From NCBI RefSeq assembly GCF_000975035.1, contig NZ_BBRA01000001.1, forward strand, positions 186,001 to 250,000: DNA of 64,000 nt, written 5' to 3'. The stretch's first letter is position 1; each line of letters begins with the position of its first letter. Origin of the DNA: Demequina flava. GTDB lineage: Bacteria; Actinomycetota; Actinomycetes; Actinomycetales; Demequinaceae. The notes beneath the pieces are model-generated. The model worked only from the letters and a program-made list of their open reading frames with translations, did no database searches and was not told where the DNA came from. The position numbers and the translations under genes were made by a program. Of the stretch, positions 46,238 through 55,809 are shown in pieces.

Positions 46238-47067
46238 ACGAGACCATCGTCAACGTCGCCAATCTCAACGTCCACTTTGGCTCGGCCCACGTCCTGCGCG
46301 ATGTGTCGTTCGCCCTCGCTACCGGCACGACCATCGGGGTCGTTGGCGAGTCAGGATCGGGAAAGTCCACGCTCGCGAAGACGCTCGTAGGAACTGTGCC
46401 TGCATCCGACGGTGAGGTGTGGGTGGACGGCCTGGATGTGCGTCACGCCACCCGCCGGCAACTTGCAGACTACCGACGACGAACCCAGATGATCCCGCAA
46501 GACCCTTTCTCCTCGCTATCACCCAGGAGGACCATTGGCCAAACGTTGGCGGAAGCGATCGAGCCCGGCCGAGGCCGTGTGCGGCCGCACCGCGAACGGA
46601 TCGTCGACTGGCTCGAGAGAGTGGGCCTCGCAGGGTCGATGATGGATCGCTATCCCCACGAGTTCTCCGGCGGCCAACGCCAACGAATTGCAATCGCGCG
46701 TGGGCTGATTGTGGACCCGACCCTGGTCATCGCAGATGAGATTACGTCGGCGCTCGATGTGTCTGTACAGTCGCAAATCCTGGAACTTCTGGCCGAGATC
46801 AGGGACACCCTCGGCCTCACCATGATGTTCATCTCGCACAACCTTGCCGTCGTCCAGCGTGTGAGCGATGAGGTGCTGGTTCTGTACAGGGGCGTCGTGG
46901 TCGAACGCGGGCCTGTGGCACAGATTTTCAACGATCCAAAGCACTGGTACACGCGCTCGCTCCTGGAAGCTGACCCGGGATCGCCAGGCTTCACCCTCGA
47001 TGCCACAGCACTGGACGCCGAGCGGTCAATGGCTTCCACTCCGCGGGGAAAGGCATCTCACCAATGA
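46234..47067 (+). CDS. ABC importer ATPase, DppF-like
   Basis: 277 residues. Walker A GESGSGKSTLAKTLVG, Q-loop MIPQDPFSSLSPRRT, signature FSGGQRQRIAIARGLIV and Walker B VIADEITSALDVSVQ are intact. It pairs with the ATPase half of the upstream fusion to form the two-site motor. Overlaps its neighbours by ATGA at both ends, so the importer and the amidohydrolase are made together. Confidence 0.92.
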   Translation: MNETIVNVANLNVHFGSAHVLRDVSFALATGTTIGVVGESGSGKSTLAKTLVGTVPASDGEVWVDGLDVRHATRRQLADYRRRTQMIPQDPFSSLSPRRTIGQTLAEAIEPGRGRVRPHRERIVDWLERVGLAGSMMDRYPHEFSGGQRQRIAIARGLIVDPTLVIADEITSALDVSVQSQILELLAEIRDTLGLTMMFISHNLAVVQRVSDEVLVLYRGVVVERGPVAQIFNDPKHWYTRSLLEADPGSPGFTLDATALDAERSMASTPRGKASHQ

Positions 47068-48347
47068 CGGTCGCTCGACTCCCACACGTGCCCGCTTCTC
47101 CCGGCATCACTCGCATCGTGGGCGCCACCGTGCTCGATGGGACGCTCCGGGATCCTCTATTCGATGCTGAGGTGGAGTTTGTCGACGGCGTAGTGTCCTA
47201 CGTCGGCCCTCGCCGCCCGTCACGCGGCCACGCTATGACCGTGGTCGATGCTCGGGGCGGGTTTGTCATGCCCGGCTTTGTCGACCTCCATGTGCACCTT
47301 GCGATGTCCCATGAAGCGGATCAGGAGGAACAACGGCGATGGTTCCCTGAAGAGGAAGCCTTTGCCACCGCGTCGACCATGCGATCGACGCTGAACGCTG
47401 GCGTCACCACGGCTCGTGACCTCTCGGGACTGACCCCGGGATATCGCAAGGCCATCGCGCAGGGCAGAGTCTCTGGCCCCCGTCTACACCTGGCTATCGC
47501 ACTGCTCTCCCCCACCGGTGGGCACGGAGATCCAGTCCACCCGAATGGCTCCGTCCCTCTCTACGCCGAGCGCGCCACCACGCCGGGGTGGGAGGTTGTT
47601 GACACTGACGACGAAGTGATCCGCGCCGTTCGCAGACTCGCCCGGACTGGGGCGGATGTCATCAAAGTTTGCACCACTGGGGGCATGTCGTCACCGAGTT
47701 ACGGTCCCGACCACCCCGGCGTACCCACGTCCCAAGTCTCGCTCATTGTTGAAGAAATGGCGAAGCTTCAAGGCCAGCCCGTCACTGCCCACGCACAAGG
47801 TGCGGACGGCGTGACGGCTGCGGTAGTTGGTGGTGCATCCAGCGTCGAGCACGGGTACGACGTTACAGACGAGACCTTGTCGCTGATGGCCGAACGCGGG
47901 ACTGCATTGATTCCCACGCTTGCCACTCTCCTCAAGCCAGCGGACCCCACAGTGGTCGGACCAGAGAGGGCAGCACTCAAGCGAGGTTGGCAGGAGCGCG
48001 GTCGTGATTCGACGCGACGCGCCATCGACGCCGGCGTCACCCTTGGGATGGGTACTGACGCGGGGATCCATACACAAGGACGCAACCTAGCGGAACTCGG
48101 CCACCTGGTCGATGCTGGGTTGACCCCTTTCGAGGCTATTCACGCAGGGACTGCGGTAGGTGCACGCATTCTTCGTCTCGGCGACAGCCTAGGGACTCTG
48201 GGACCGGGGATGATGGCGGACCTCGTCGTTACTGAAATCGACCCGCTCAAGAGCATTCACGCCCTCGAGGATCCAGACACGATCCGCGCGGTTGTCCAAG
48301 CGGGCACGGTAGTCAAGGACCTCGACTCGATGACAAGCCGAGTGTGA
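47064..48347 (+). CDS. amidohydrolase (imidazolonepropionase / prolidase-like) of the island
   Basis: 427 residues. Metal ligands are visible: VDLHVHLAM (HxH), the carboxylated Lys in VIKVCTTGGMSSPS, TAHAQGADGVTAAV and SVEHGYDVTDE histidines, and MGTDAGIHTQGRN (Asp). A C-terminal beta part ends LVVTEIDPLKSIHALEDPDT. Related enzymes cleave Xaa-Pro or N-acyl/N-carbamoyl amides and imidazolones. Its ATG overlaps the importer ATPase stop, so it most likely performs the first cytoplasmic hydrolysis of the imported compound. Its stop codon lies inside a long hairpin. Confidence 0.88.
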   Translation: MTVARLPHVPASPGITRIVGATVLDGTLRDPLFDAEVEFVDGVVSYVGPRRPSRGHAMTVVDARGGFVMPGFVDLHVHLAMSHEADQEEQRRWFPEEEAFATASTMRSTLNAGVTTARDLSGLTPGYRKAIAQGRVSGPRLHLAIALLSPTGGHGDPVHPNGSVPLYAERATTPGWEVVDTDDEVIRAVRRLARTGADVIKVCTTGGMSSPSYGPDHPGVPTSQVSLIVEEMAKLQGQPVTAHAQGADGVTAAVVGGASSVEHGYDVTDETLSLMAERGTALIPTLATLLKPADPTVVGPERAALKRGWQERGRDSTRRAIDAGVTLGMGTDAGIHTQGRNLAELGHLVDAGLTPFEAIHAGTAVGARILRLGDSLGTLGPGMMADLVVTEIDPLKSIHALEDPDTIRAVVQAGTVVKDLDSMTSRV

Positions 48348-48394
48348 AGTAGCTTTCCTCCGCGCGGTGCCCGCCTTGAGGAAAGCTACTTCAC
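48344..48394. repeat. 17-bp perfect inverted repeat between convergent genes
   Basis: Arms GTGAAGTAGCTTTCCTC (48344-48360) and its exact complement (48378-48394) surround a 17-base loop; one more T-A pair extends it. The left arm contains the amidohydrolase stop codon, and the ileS stop is 9 bp away. No T-run follows, so it is either a factor-assisted bidirectional terminator or a dispersed palindromic element. Confidence 0.8.
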
Positions 48395-48402
48395 ATACGC
48401 AC

Positions 48403-51400
48403 TCAGTTCCCGACGGCGATCTCCGCTAGCAGGTCATCCCCGGCCACCACGGACACTCGAGCCGCTCCGGTCGCAGGGTCGACCGCCAAGGTTTCCGACG
48501 CGATGAGCTCGGCCCACGTCTCCACGGCCGCAACGCGGTCGGAAGGCACCGTCAGCGCAAGCACGATCCGGTCTGCGACGTTGAGGTCGAGCGACTTGCG
48601 GGTGTCCTGCACGGTGCGAATGACGTCGCGCGCGTAGCCCTCGTCTTCCAGCGACGGCGTCAGCGCGGTGTCGAGCAGCGCGAAGCCGCCAGACGGCAGA
48701 ACAGACGCGGCGTCCGAGGACTCGCCCCCGTCCCCAATCACGGTCGCAAGCTCGTACTCGCCCTCGACCAGCGCGATCCCGCCGGACACCAGCTCACCAG
48801 AGTCGGACACAGACCAGTCGCCCGTCTTGGATCCCTTGATCGCGGCCTGGACCTGCTTGCCGATGCGCGGACCAGCGGCACGCGCGTTAACCGACAAGCG
48901 CTGTTCAACGGGGTGCGCGGCGGTGAAGTCCTCCACGGACACCAGCGACACCGCCTTGACGTTGAGCTCGGACGCAATGAGGCCCGCGTACGGCTCGAGC
49001 GAGACGGGTGAGGCGACGGCAACCTTGAGCAGCGCGAGCGGCTGGCGCACACGGATCTGCTCGGCCTTGCGCAGCGCGTGAGCCGAGGACACGACCTCAC
49101 GTACCTGGTCCATGACGCCACCCAGCGAATCGTCTCGCCACGCATCCAAAGCCACCGGGTAGTCGGTGAGGTGCACGGAGCGCTCGCCAGTCAGCCCTCG
49201 GTAGACCTCTTCGGTCAGCAGCGGCAGCAGCGGAGCGGCCAGGCGCGTGACCGTCGTGAGGACGGTGTAGAGCGTGTCGAACGCCTGAGCATCCTCCGAC
49301 CAGAAGCGGTCGCGCTGGGTGCGCACGTACCAGTTGGTCAGCAGGTCCATGAAGGACTGCAGGGTGTCGGATGCTCCGGGCACGTCGTACTCCGCCAGTT
49401 GCGCGGACATGGTGTCGACCAGTTCCGCGGTCTTGGCGAGCACGTAGCGGTCCATCACGGGCAAGCCCGTGACGGCGTCCGGCGATACGGCCGATGCTTC
49501 GTATCCGTTTCCGCCGTTGGCGGCACCCGCGTAGAGGGTGAAGAAGTAGTACGACGACCATAGCGGCAGCATCACCTCGCGTACGCCTTCGCGGATGCCG
49601 TCCTCTGTCACGACCAGGTTGCCGCCACGGAGGATTGGTGAGGCCATGAGGAACCAGCGCATCGCGTCGGAGCCGTCGCGGTTGAAGACCTCGTTGACGT
49701 CCGGGTAGTTGCGCAGGCTCTTGGACATCTTGCGTCCGTCAGAACCCAGCACAATGCCGTGCGAGATGGCACTCGAGAACGCCGGGCGGTCAAACAGCGC
49801 GGTCGCGAGCACGTGCATCACGTAGAACCAGCCGCGGGTTTGCCCGATGTACTCGACGATGAAGTCCGCCGGGTTGTGGGTGTCGAACCACTGCTCGTTC
49901 TCGAACGGGTAGTGCACCTGTGCGAACGGCATGGAACCGGAGTCGAACCACACGTCGAACACGTCGGAGATGCGGCGCATCGTGGACTGGCCGGAGGGGT
50001 CGTCCGGGTTGGGGCGCGTGAGCTCGTCGATGAACGGCCGGTGGAGGTCGGGCTCGCCGTCCTCGTTCAGGGGGAGGCGACCAAAGTCGGCCTCGAGTTC
50101 AGCAAAGGAACCATAGACGTCGACGCGCGGAAACTCCGGGTTGTCCGAGACCCACACGGGGATGGGCGTGCCGAAGTAACGATTGCGGCTGATGGACCAG
50201 TCGCGCGCACCCTCGAGCCACTTGCCGAACTGACCATCCTTGATGTGCTCGGGCACCCAGGTGATGTCGCCGTTGAGCTCGACCATGCGGTCGCGGAAGT
50301 CGGTGACCTTGATGAACCACGACGAGATGGCGCGGTAGATCAGAGGGTTGCGGCAGCGCCAGCAGTGCGGGTAGCTGTGGTCGTAGGTCTCGTGGCGCAA
50401 CACGATGCTGCGTTCTTTGAGATCGCGGATGATGTTCGCGTTCGCGTCGAACACCTGCTGCCCCGCATAGTCAGACACCTGACTGGTGAAGCGACCCTTG
50501 GAGTCAACCGGCACGACCGTCTCGATGCCTGCCTCGCCACACACGGCGGCGTCGTCCTCACCAAAGCCGGGAGCCATGTGCACGATTCCCGTACCGTCCT
50601 CGACCGACACGAAGTCGGCAACGAGCACCTGGTGCGCGTTGTCGAGGTCCGCGAAGTACTGGAACGGAGCGTCGTAGGTGAGCGCGCCAAGCTGCGCGCC
50701 CGTCACCGTCGCGACAACTTCGGCATCCTCGCCAAGTTCACGCGCATACGCAGCCACGCGACCAGAGCCAACGACAACCTTGCGGCCAGCAAACGCCGAC
50801 TCGGCGCCGGGAGCCACAATCGAGTACTCGATTTCCGGCCCCACCGCGACGGCAAGGTTGCTGGGCAGCGTCCACGGGGTCGTCGTCCAGATCAGGATCT
50901 CCGCGCCAGTGAGCGCCTCCTTCACGGAAGGATCAAGCGCAGACCCAGCCACGGCATCGGCCCGTAGCGGCATTGCAACCGTGAGCGCGGGGTCCTGGCG
51001 CATCGCGTACACGTCGTCGTCCATGCGCAGCTCGTGGTTGGACAGCGGCGTCTCATCGCGCCAGCAGTACGGAAGCACGCGGTGCCCCTCGTAGGCCAGG
51101 CCCTTGTCGTACAGCGTCTTGAATGCCCAGATCACCGACTCCATGAAGGTGGGGTCGAGCGTCTTGTAGTCGTTGTCGAAGTCCACCCAGCGCGCCTGGC
51201 GAGTGACGTACTCCTGCCACTCGTCGGTGTACTTCAGGACCGAGTCCCGGCATGCCTTGTTGAAGGCGGCAATGCCCATCTCGTCGATCTGCGACTTATC
51301 GGTGATGCCAAGGATGCGCTCGGCCTCAAGCTCAGCGGGCAGTCCGTGCGTGTCCCAGCCAAAACGCCGCTCGACCTTGAATCCGCGCATAGTCTCGAAG

Positions 51401-51633
51401 CGCGGCACCACGTCCTTGACGTAGCCGGTCAGCAGGTGGCCGTAGTGCGGCAACCCATTCGCGAAGGGAGGACCGTCGTAGAAGACGAACTCCTCGGCCT
51501 CCGCGCGGTTGTCGATCGACGCCTGGAAGGTGTCGTCGTCCTTCCAGTACCCGAGCACTTCCTCCTCAATGGAGGGAAAGCTCGGCGAGGCCGGGATGGA
51601 GGATTCGGGCCGATGCTGGGGGTAGGCACTCAT
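48403..51633 (-). CDS. ileS: isoleucyl-tRNA synthetase
   Basis: 1076 residues from ATG 51633 ([20 protein letters not shown]); the longer frame reads through the T-box leader and is rejected. Class I motifs: the HIGH-like [30 protein letters not shown], editing domain [27 protein letters not shown], and [17 protein letters not shown] (KMSKS). The anticodon-binding domain follows with the Met/Ile-specific helix bundle. The ribosome site AAAGGAC at the leader end is part of the T-box switch. Confidence 0.96.
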   Translation of the reverse strand: MSAYPQHRPESSIPASPSFPSIEEEVLGYWKDDDTFQASIDNRAEAEEFVFYDGPPFANGLPHYGHLLTGYVKDVVPRFETMRGFKVERRFGWDTHGLPAELEAERILGITDKSQIDEMGIAAFNKACRDSVLKYTDEWQEYVTRQARWVDFDNDYKTLDPTFMESVIWAFKTLYDKGLAYEGHRVLPYCWRDETPLSNHELRMDDDVYAMRQDPALTVAMPLRADAVAGSALDPSVKEALTGAEILIWTTTPWTLPSNLAVAVGPEIEYSIVAPGAESAFAGRKVVVGSGRVAAYARELGEDAEVVATVTGAQLGALTYDAPFQYFADLDNAHQVLVADFVSVEDGTGIVHMAPGFGEDDAAVCGEAGIETVVPVDSKGRFTSQVSDYAGQQVFDANANIIRDLKERSIVLRHETYDHSYPHCWRCRNPLIYRAISSWFIKVTDFRDRMVELNGDITWVPEHIKDGQFGKWLEGARDWSISRNRYFGTPIPVWVSDNPEFPRVDVYGSFAELEADFGRLPLNEDGEPDLHRPFIDELTRPNPDDPSGQSTMRRISDVFDVWFDSGSMPFAQVHYPFENEQWFDTHNPADFIVEYIGQTRGWFYVMHVLATALFDRPAFSSAISHGIVLGSDGRKMSKSLRNYPDVNEVFNRDGSDAMRWFLMASPILRGGNLVVTEDGIREGVREVMLPLWSSYYFFTLYAGAANGGNGYEASAVSPDAVTGLPVMDRYVLAKTAELVDTMSAQLAEYDVPGASDTLQSFMDLLTNWYVRTQRDRFWSEDAQAFDTLYTVLTTVTRLAAPLLPLLTEEVYRGLTGERSVHLTDYPVALDAWRDDSLGGVMDQVREVVSSAHALRKAEQIRVRQPLALLKVAVASPVSLEPYAGLIASELNVKAVSLVSVEDFTAAHPVEQRLSVNARAAGPRIGKQVQAAIKGSKTGDWSVSDSGELVSGGIALVEGEYELATVIGDGGESSDAASVLPSGGFALLDTALTPSLEDEGYARDVIRTVQDTRKSLDLNVADRIVLALTVPSDRVAAVETWAELIASETLAVDPATGAARVSVVAGDDLLAEIAVGN

Positions 51634-51925
51634 AGCAGCTTCAGTGGTCCTTTGCGCGGGTCTCGTGGGACTGTTCCGTACGAGGACGCAACCTTCCGTG
51701 CTCACACGGCCGATGCGCGGTACCACCTCGCTTGCCGCACTCCCCTGCCGTTGCAGGCAAAGCGCGACCGCTCATGCTCTCGCTTCCACGAAAGCGCCGC
51801 TGTGACGGGCTGCCCGTGCGGTTCTACTGAGACCCACGTCCTAGGACAAGAATCCGTTCTTCCGCAAGCTCACCGGTGATGGCCGGGTCTGTGCTGATGC
51901 TCCCAGTGTATCGCCCGGACCGGCA
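51634..51925 (-). promoter_or_regulatory. T-box riboswitch controlling ileS translation
   Basis: Read on the minus strand, the T-box sequence GGTGGTACCGCG lies at 51727-51716, and the Stem I specifier region GGCCATCACCGGTGAGC puts an ATC (Ile) triplet at 51880-51878, followed by GCGGAAGAAC (AG-bulge type). After the T-box, GTCCT (51687-51683) is complementary to AGGAC in the ileS ribosome site (51651-51647), giving a sequestering helix. Uncharged tRNA-Ile should free the site. Such translational T-boxes before ileS are known in actinobacteria. The 5' limit is approximate. Confidence 0.88.
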
Positions 51926-52059
51926 CGCGCAGATCAGGAACAAACCGGGCACGCGCGCCGTTGTCGGGACGGACATGCGCAGCACCCAGATTGCGCCCAC
52001 AGACAAGGGACTGTACCCATGGAGTAGCCACTCTCCACCAGCCGCGAAAGGAGTGCTGC

Positions 52060-53787
52060 GTGAACGACGTGCCCCGCACCCTAGAACTGGACATGCGGCC
52101 GTACCTTGAGAGTGACGCGACGCGCACGATGGAGATCATCGAGCGCATCGACGCCGAGGAGGCGGAAGCCGCGGCGCACTCCGCCGAGCAGTCCTCCGAA
52201 CCGGGCCAATCGGATGGCGAAACGACTGACGGAATCCCTACCGTCGAGGCACACGCCACCGACGATACCGCCGACGCGGAGCCCACCCACGACTCGTATT
52301 ACGCAGAGCACTACGAGCACCAGCCCACCACGATGTCCATACCGGTCATCGGCGGTGCGGCAGCCGTGGTGCTCGAGGAAGAAGAGCCGGGTAGCCGGTC
52401 CGAAGCCTCGCTTCTGGTCAGCGCGCGGCGCGCCAAGCTTGGACTTCTGACCCTTGCAGTCGGCGCCTTCGCGATGGGTGTGAACGAGGCGACGATTGTC
52501 GCGTTGAGCACCGATATCGCCGCGGGGCTGGGCGTCAGCGTCTCTGCTGTAGGTCTCTTGGCCACGGCGTTCGCGCTCACGGTCGTGCTCAGCGCGATCC
52601 CTCTGACGTTCCTCACAAAGCGATGGAGCCGCCGTGTCTCGATCACCGCGGCAATGTCGGTGTGGAGCGTTGGGCTCGTCATCGCAGCGACATCGACCAC
52701 CATGGGGCAACTCGCGGCTGGCCGTGTCACGTCGGGCGTGGCACACGCACTGTTCTGGGCTCTTGTCGCGCCTACTGCTGCGAGTCTCTTCGCGCCTCAT
52801 CTGCGCCCCAAGACGGTGACCGGCATCATGTTGGGCGCCGCAGCCGCGGGTGTCATCGGTACACCGCTGGTCACGGCTGCGGGCGCAAACCTGAGCTGGC
52901 GCGTGCCGTACTTCGCGCTCGCCGTCCTCGGTATTGCGCTCGCCGTTGCCGTCGCCATGGTGTTGCCGAGCAGTCGCGGAGTGACCTCCACGTCACACAC
53001 CCTCGGTGACCTGCCGTCCCGCAACGACTTCTTCCGCGTGCTTGCGGTGACCTTCCTGGCCGCGATGGGCATGTCCGCGACGTGGACCTACATCGTGCCG
53101 TTCTTCACCGAAGTGTCCGGTCTTGACACCGACATGTTGCCGCTGATGTTTGCGTTCGGCGGCCTCCTCGCCGTCGCGGCCACGATGGCGGTGTCGCGCT
53201 ACATCGTCCGCCACGCGGTGCGCACGGTCGCGATCGGTGCGGCCATGGTTGCGCTGGCATGGGCGATTCTGTGGACCGGCGGTGGCTGGGCGGCCGTCAT
53301 CGCCCAAGGACTCCAAGCGGCGGGATGGGCCGTGCTGGTCGCGGCGCTACTGAACTGGGCCATGCGTCACACACCGTGGCGCACGGAAGTTGGCGGCGGC
53401 ATCTACACGACGACAGCGAATGCAGGTGCGGCAGCCGGTCCGGTCGTCGGTGCAGGCATCGTCGGCACGTGGGGAACGCAAGCGCTCCCCGCCGTGTCCT
53501 TCTTCATCTTCATGATTGCGCTGCTCATCACGGTCACCGTCGACAAGCGCACCCGCTCCCTGCTGAACGTGCCACGGCACGTGCGCGCGGCCCAAGCGAG
53601 CGTCGCCGAGCTCAATGCGCGCCGTTCCGCCTGGAGGCAGCGCGAAAAGGAGCTCGGAATTCAGCGCCGCAAGGGTGGCAAGCCCAAGTCCGGCAAGGTC
53701 CGCACCCGCTCCGTGCCGGGTGACCGGTCCGAGCGACTGCAGTCGATGGAGAGCGTCGGCTACGGCATCACCACGCGGATGCGCTGA
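52060..53787 (+). CDS. MFS transporter with long acidic N-terminus
   Basis: 575 residues from GTG 52060, with AAAGGAG at good spacing. About 120 N-terminal residues are acidic and low in hydrophobicity (IIERIDAEEAEAAAHSAEQS, DTADAEPTHDSYYAEHYEHQ). Twelve helices of the AraJ/DHA1 type follow (GVNEATIVALSTDIAAGLG, WSVGLVIAATSTTMGQLAAG, GVIGTPLVTAAGANLSWRVP), and a very basic tail ends it (RRKGGKPKSGKVRTRSVPGD). The extensions are unusual for this family and may interact with partners or nucleic acid. Divergent from ileS. Confidence 0.82.
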   Translation: MNDVPRTLELDMRPYLESDATRTMEIIERIDAEEAEAAAHSAEQSSEPGQSDGETTDGIPTVEAHATDDTADAEPTHDSYYAEHYEHQPTTMSIPVIGGAAAVVLEEEEPGSRSEASLLVSARRAKLGLLTLAVGAFAMGVNEATIVALSTDIAAGLGVSVSAVGLLATAFALTVVLSAIPLTFLTKRWSRRVSITAAMSVWSVGLVIAATSTTMGQLAAGRVTSGVAHALFWALVAPTAASLFAPHLRPKTVTGIMLGAAAAGVIGTPLVTAAGANLSWRVPYFALAVLGIALAVAVAMVLPSSRGVTSTSHTLGDLPSRNDFFRVLAVTFLAAMGMSATWTYIVPFFTEVSGLDTDMLPLMFAFGGLLAVAATMAVSRYIVRHAVRTVAIGAAMVALAWAILWTGGGWAAVIAQGLQAAGWAVLVAALLNWAMRHTPWRTEVGGGIYTTTANAGAAAGPVVGAGIVGTWGTQALPAVSFFIFMIALLITVTVDKRTRSLLNVPRHVRAAQASVAELNARRSAWRQREKELGIQRRKGGKPKSGKVRTRSVPGDRSERLQSMESVGYGITTRMR

Positions 53788-53804
53788 CGTTTCCTCGCGC
53801 GCTG

Positions 53805-53853
53805 GCAGGTGCTCAGTGCCCATATCGCGTCGATTCGGGCACTGAGCACCTGC
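53805..53853. repeat. 17-bp perfect inverted repeat after the MFS gene
   Basis: Arms GCAGGTGCTCAGTGCCC (53805-53821) and exact complement (53837-53853) with a 15-base loop, starting 18 bp after the MFS stop. The stem can be lengthened by G-U pairs and one C-G. No T-run follows. Similar in size to the 48344 palindrome but unrelated in sequence. It may be a terminator or a REP-like element. Confidence 0.8.
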
Positions 53854-53905
53854 TGGGGCGACGCGGGGCGGCCCGCGCGTCACACTGGTGAGAAGAGGAG
53901 GCTCC

Positions 53906-55123
53906 ATGATCCGCGCCATCGCGACAGCTGCAGCAACAGCGCTCGCTATCACCGCATGCTCAGGCGACTCCCCTGAGGCAACGCCCTCGGCGACGATCGG
54001 CCTCCCGGTCCCGGGAGTCACCGCGTCCGCCGCGCCCGACAACTCAGGTGACACGAGCATCGTCCCTCCGACTGTCAGCGACCCCGTCGAGTCGATCACC
54101 GTGACCGGCTCCACCGATATCGCGACGGACCTCGATGCCCCGTGGGAGGCAGTCTTCACGTCCGACGGCGCGGCACTCATCACCGAACGCGATGCCGGCC
54201 GCATTGTGCGCGTGGTCGACGGCGAGACCACTACCCTGAACGGCCCAGGTGCGGACGCCATCGCGGAGGCTACCGACCCCACGGGCGAGGCCGGCTTGCT
54301 CGGGATCACGCTCTTGCCGACGGACGAGTCCATGCTGTACGCCTACCTCACGCGCGCCGACGGCAATGCGGTGGTACGTATGGACCTCGACGGTGACAGC
54401 CTCTCCGTCCCCGCCGATGTCCTCACCGGGATCCCCAAGGCGTCGAACCACGACGGCGGCCGCATCGCCTTTGGCCCGGACGGGCACCTCTACGTCGCAA
54501 CCGGCGACGCGGCACAACCCGGCCTAGCGCAGGATCAAGACTCGCTCGCCGGAAAGATCCTACGAGTCACCGCCGACGGCAGCGATGCGGACGGTTCTGT
54601 GCCGGAGGGGAACCCCTTCGATTCACCCGTGTGGTCCATGGGGCACCGCAACGTACAGGGCCTCGCGTGGCTTCCGGACGGCACCATGGTCGCCAGCGAG
54701 TTTGGGCAGTCGCAAGCGGACGAACTCAACGTCATCGAACCGGGCGCAAACTACGGCTGGCCCGCATTCGAGGGACTCTTTGGCGCACCCGAGGGCACCG
54801 AGTTGGGCGAGACGGCCAACGGATTTACCTATCCCGTCGCGCAGTGGTCTCCGACGTCGACGGCGTCGCCCAGCGGCATCGCCGCCACAGAGGCTGGAGT
54901 ATTTGTCGCCGCACTACGTGGCGAAGCTCTCTTTTGGATCCCGTGGAGGGCCGATGCTGGCTTCAGTGAGCCTGAGACCATCGTTGAAGATTTGGGGCGC
55001 CTGCGCGCGGCGGTCGTGGACGCCGACGGATCGCTTCACGCTCTCACGAACAATACCGACGGGCGCGGCTCGCCCACAACGGGCGATGATCGACTCGTGC
55101 GGCTGCAGCTCGAGGTCGACTAG
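53906..55123 (+). CDS. glucose/sorbosone dehydrogenase-like lipoprotein
   Basis: 405 residues from ATG 53906 (AGGAGG upstream). Lipoprotein signal AAATALAITAC, Ser/Pro/Ala linker, then a six-blade beta-propeller of the PQQ-dependent GSDH family: LDAPWEAVFTSDGAALITER, GEAGLLGITLLPTDESMLYA, HDGGRIAFGPDGHLYVATGD, GKILRVTADGS, MGHRNVQGLAWLPDGTMVAS, EFGQSQADELNVIEPGANYG. It probably oxidises a sugar or aldehyde outside the membrane. Its stop overlaps that of the convergent regulator. Confidence 0.9.
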   Translation: MIRAIATAAATALAITACSGDSPEATPSATIGLPVPGVTASAAPDNSGDTSIVPPTVSDPVESITVTGSTDIATDLDAPWEAVFTSDGAALITERDAGRIVRVVDGETTTLNGPGADAIAEATDPTGEAGLLGITLLPTDESMLYAYLTRADGNAVVRMDLDGDSLSVPADVLTGIPKASNHDGGRIAFGPDGHLYVATGDAAQPGLAQDQDSLAGKILRVTADGSDADGSVPEGNPFDSPVWSMGHRNVQGLAWLPDGTMVASEFGQSQADELNVIEPGANYGWPAFEGLFGAPEGTELGETANGFTYPVAQWSPTSTASPSGIAATEAGVFVAALRGEALFWIPWRADAGFSEPETIVEDLGRLRAAVVDADGSLHALTNNTDGRGSPTTGDDRLVRLQLEVD

Positions 55124-55737
55124 TTATTAGGCTCCTCGTCGACACGATCGTCGTCGACAGGAACGTCGGCGACGTCTGACGGCTCGATGACGCCGGTCTC
55201 GGGCACCGCGACGACCATGAGCGCGTGACGCCGAGCATCATCACGCTCGGGCAGCGCCGAGTACTTGGCGTACACAGCCTTGAGGTCAGACGAGAGCTCT
55301 TCACGTTCGGCAGCGGTGAGCCAGACCGACTCGTGACGCAGCGAATAGCGGTCTTCGCGCCACTGGGGTCCGTCATGAGCGATCGATCGCGCCACGGTTG
55401 CTGGAATCCAATCAGCGAACGTCTGGACGGCCGCCATGAACTCGGCGCCGTCCGATGACGTGAACTCCTCCGGCGTCATGAGCGTCTCTTCTGGGACCGC
55501 ACTATAGGTGCGCTCAACGGCGCCGCCCTTGCGCTCTTCCTTGACCACCTCAATGGCGCCACCGGTGAACAATTGCTTGATTGCGCGGTACAGGGAGGCC
55601 TGCGGGACATCGGGAAGCAGTTGTTGCAACTCGCGCGCGGTGAGCTCGTCCTGGCTCAGCGCCATCGCCACCTGCATACGCACAGGGTGCAGGAGAAGTC
55701 TTGCTCGTTCGCTAGCCACCCGCGTCATGTTACTCAC
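55120..55737 (-). CDS. ArsR/HTH_20-type transcriptional regulator
   Basis: 205 residues. Winged helix at residues about 10-80 (RARLLLHPVRMQVAMALSQD, LTARELQQLLPDVPQASLYR, AIKQLFTGGAIEVVKEERKG), then an effector region with a conserved-looking Trp (FADWIPATVARSIAHDGPQW, SLRHESVWLTAAEREELSSD). An acidic tail ends in EEPNN. The target is unknown; it is convergent with the GSDH gene and 3' of nothing it obviously regulates. ATG 55728 is an alternative start. Confidence 0.8.
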   Translation of the reverse strand: MSNMTRVASERARLLLHPVRMQVAMALSQDELTARELQQLLPDVPQASLYRAIKQLFTGGAIEVVKEERKGGAVERTYSAVPEETLMTPEEFTSSDGAEFMAAVQTFADWIPATVARSIAHDGPQWREDRYSLRHESVWLTAAEREELSSDLKAVYAKYSALPERDDARRHALMVVAVPETGVIEPSDVADVPVDDDRVDEEPNN

Positions 55738-55809
55738 TTAACGCCAGGTAACGAGCACCCCGCGCACAATCCGCACATAACCGACAACCGTCGTTTTCCA
55801 GGCTGAACG

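Noticed and set aside
54935-54944. Further TTGGATCC-like site
   Set aside because: TTGGATCCCG inside the GSDH-like gene; coding, only a partial palindrome, far from the island.
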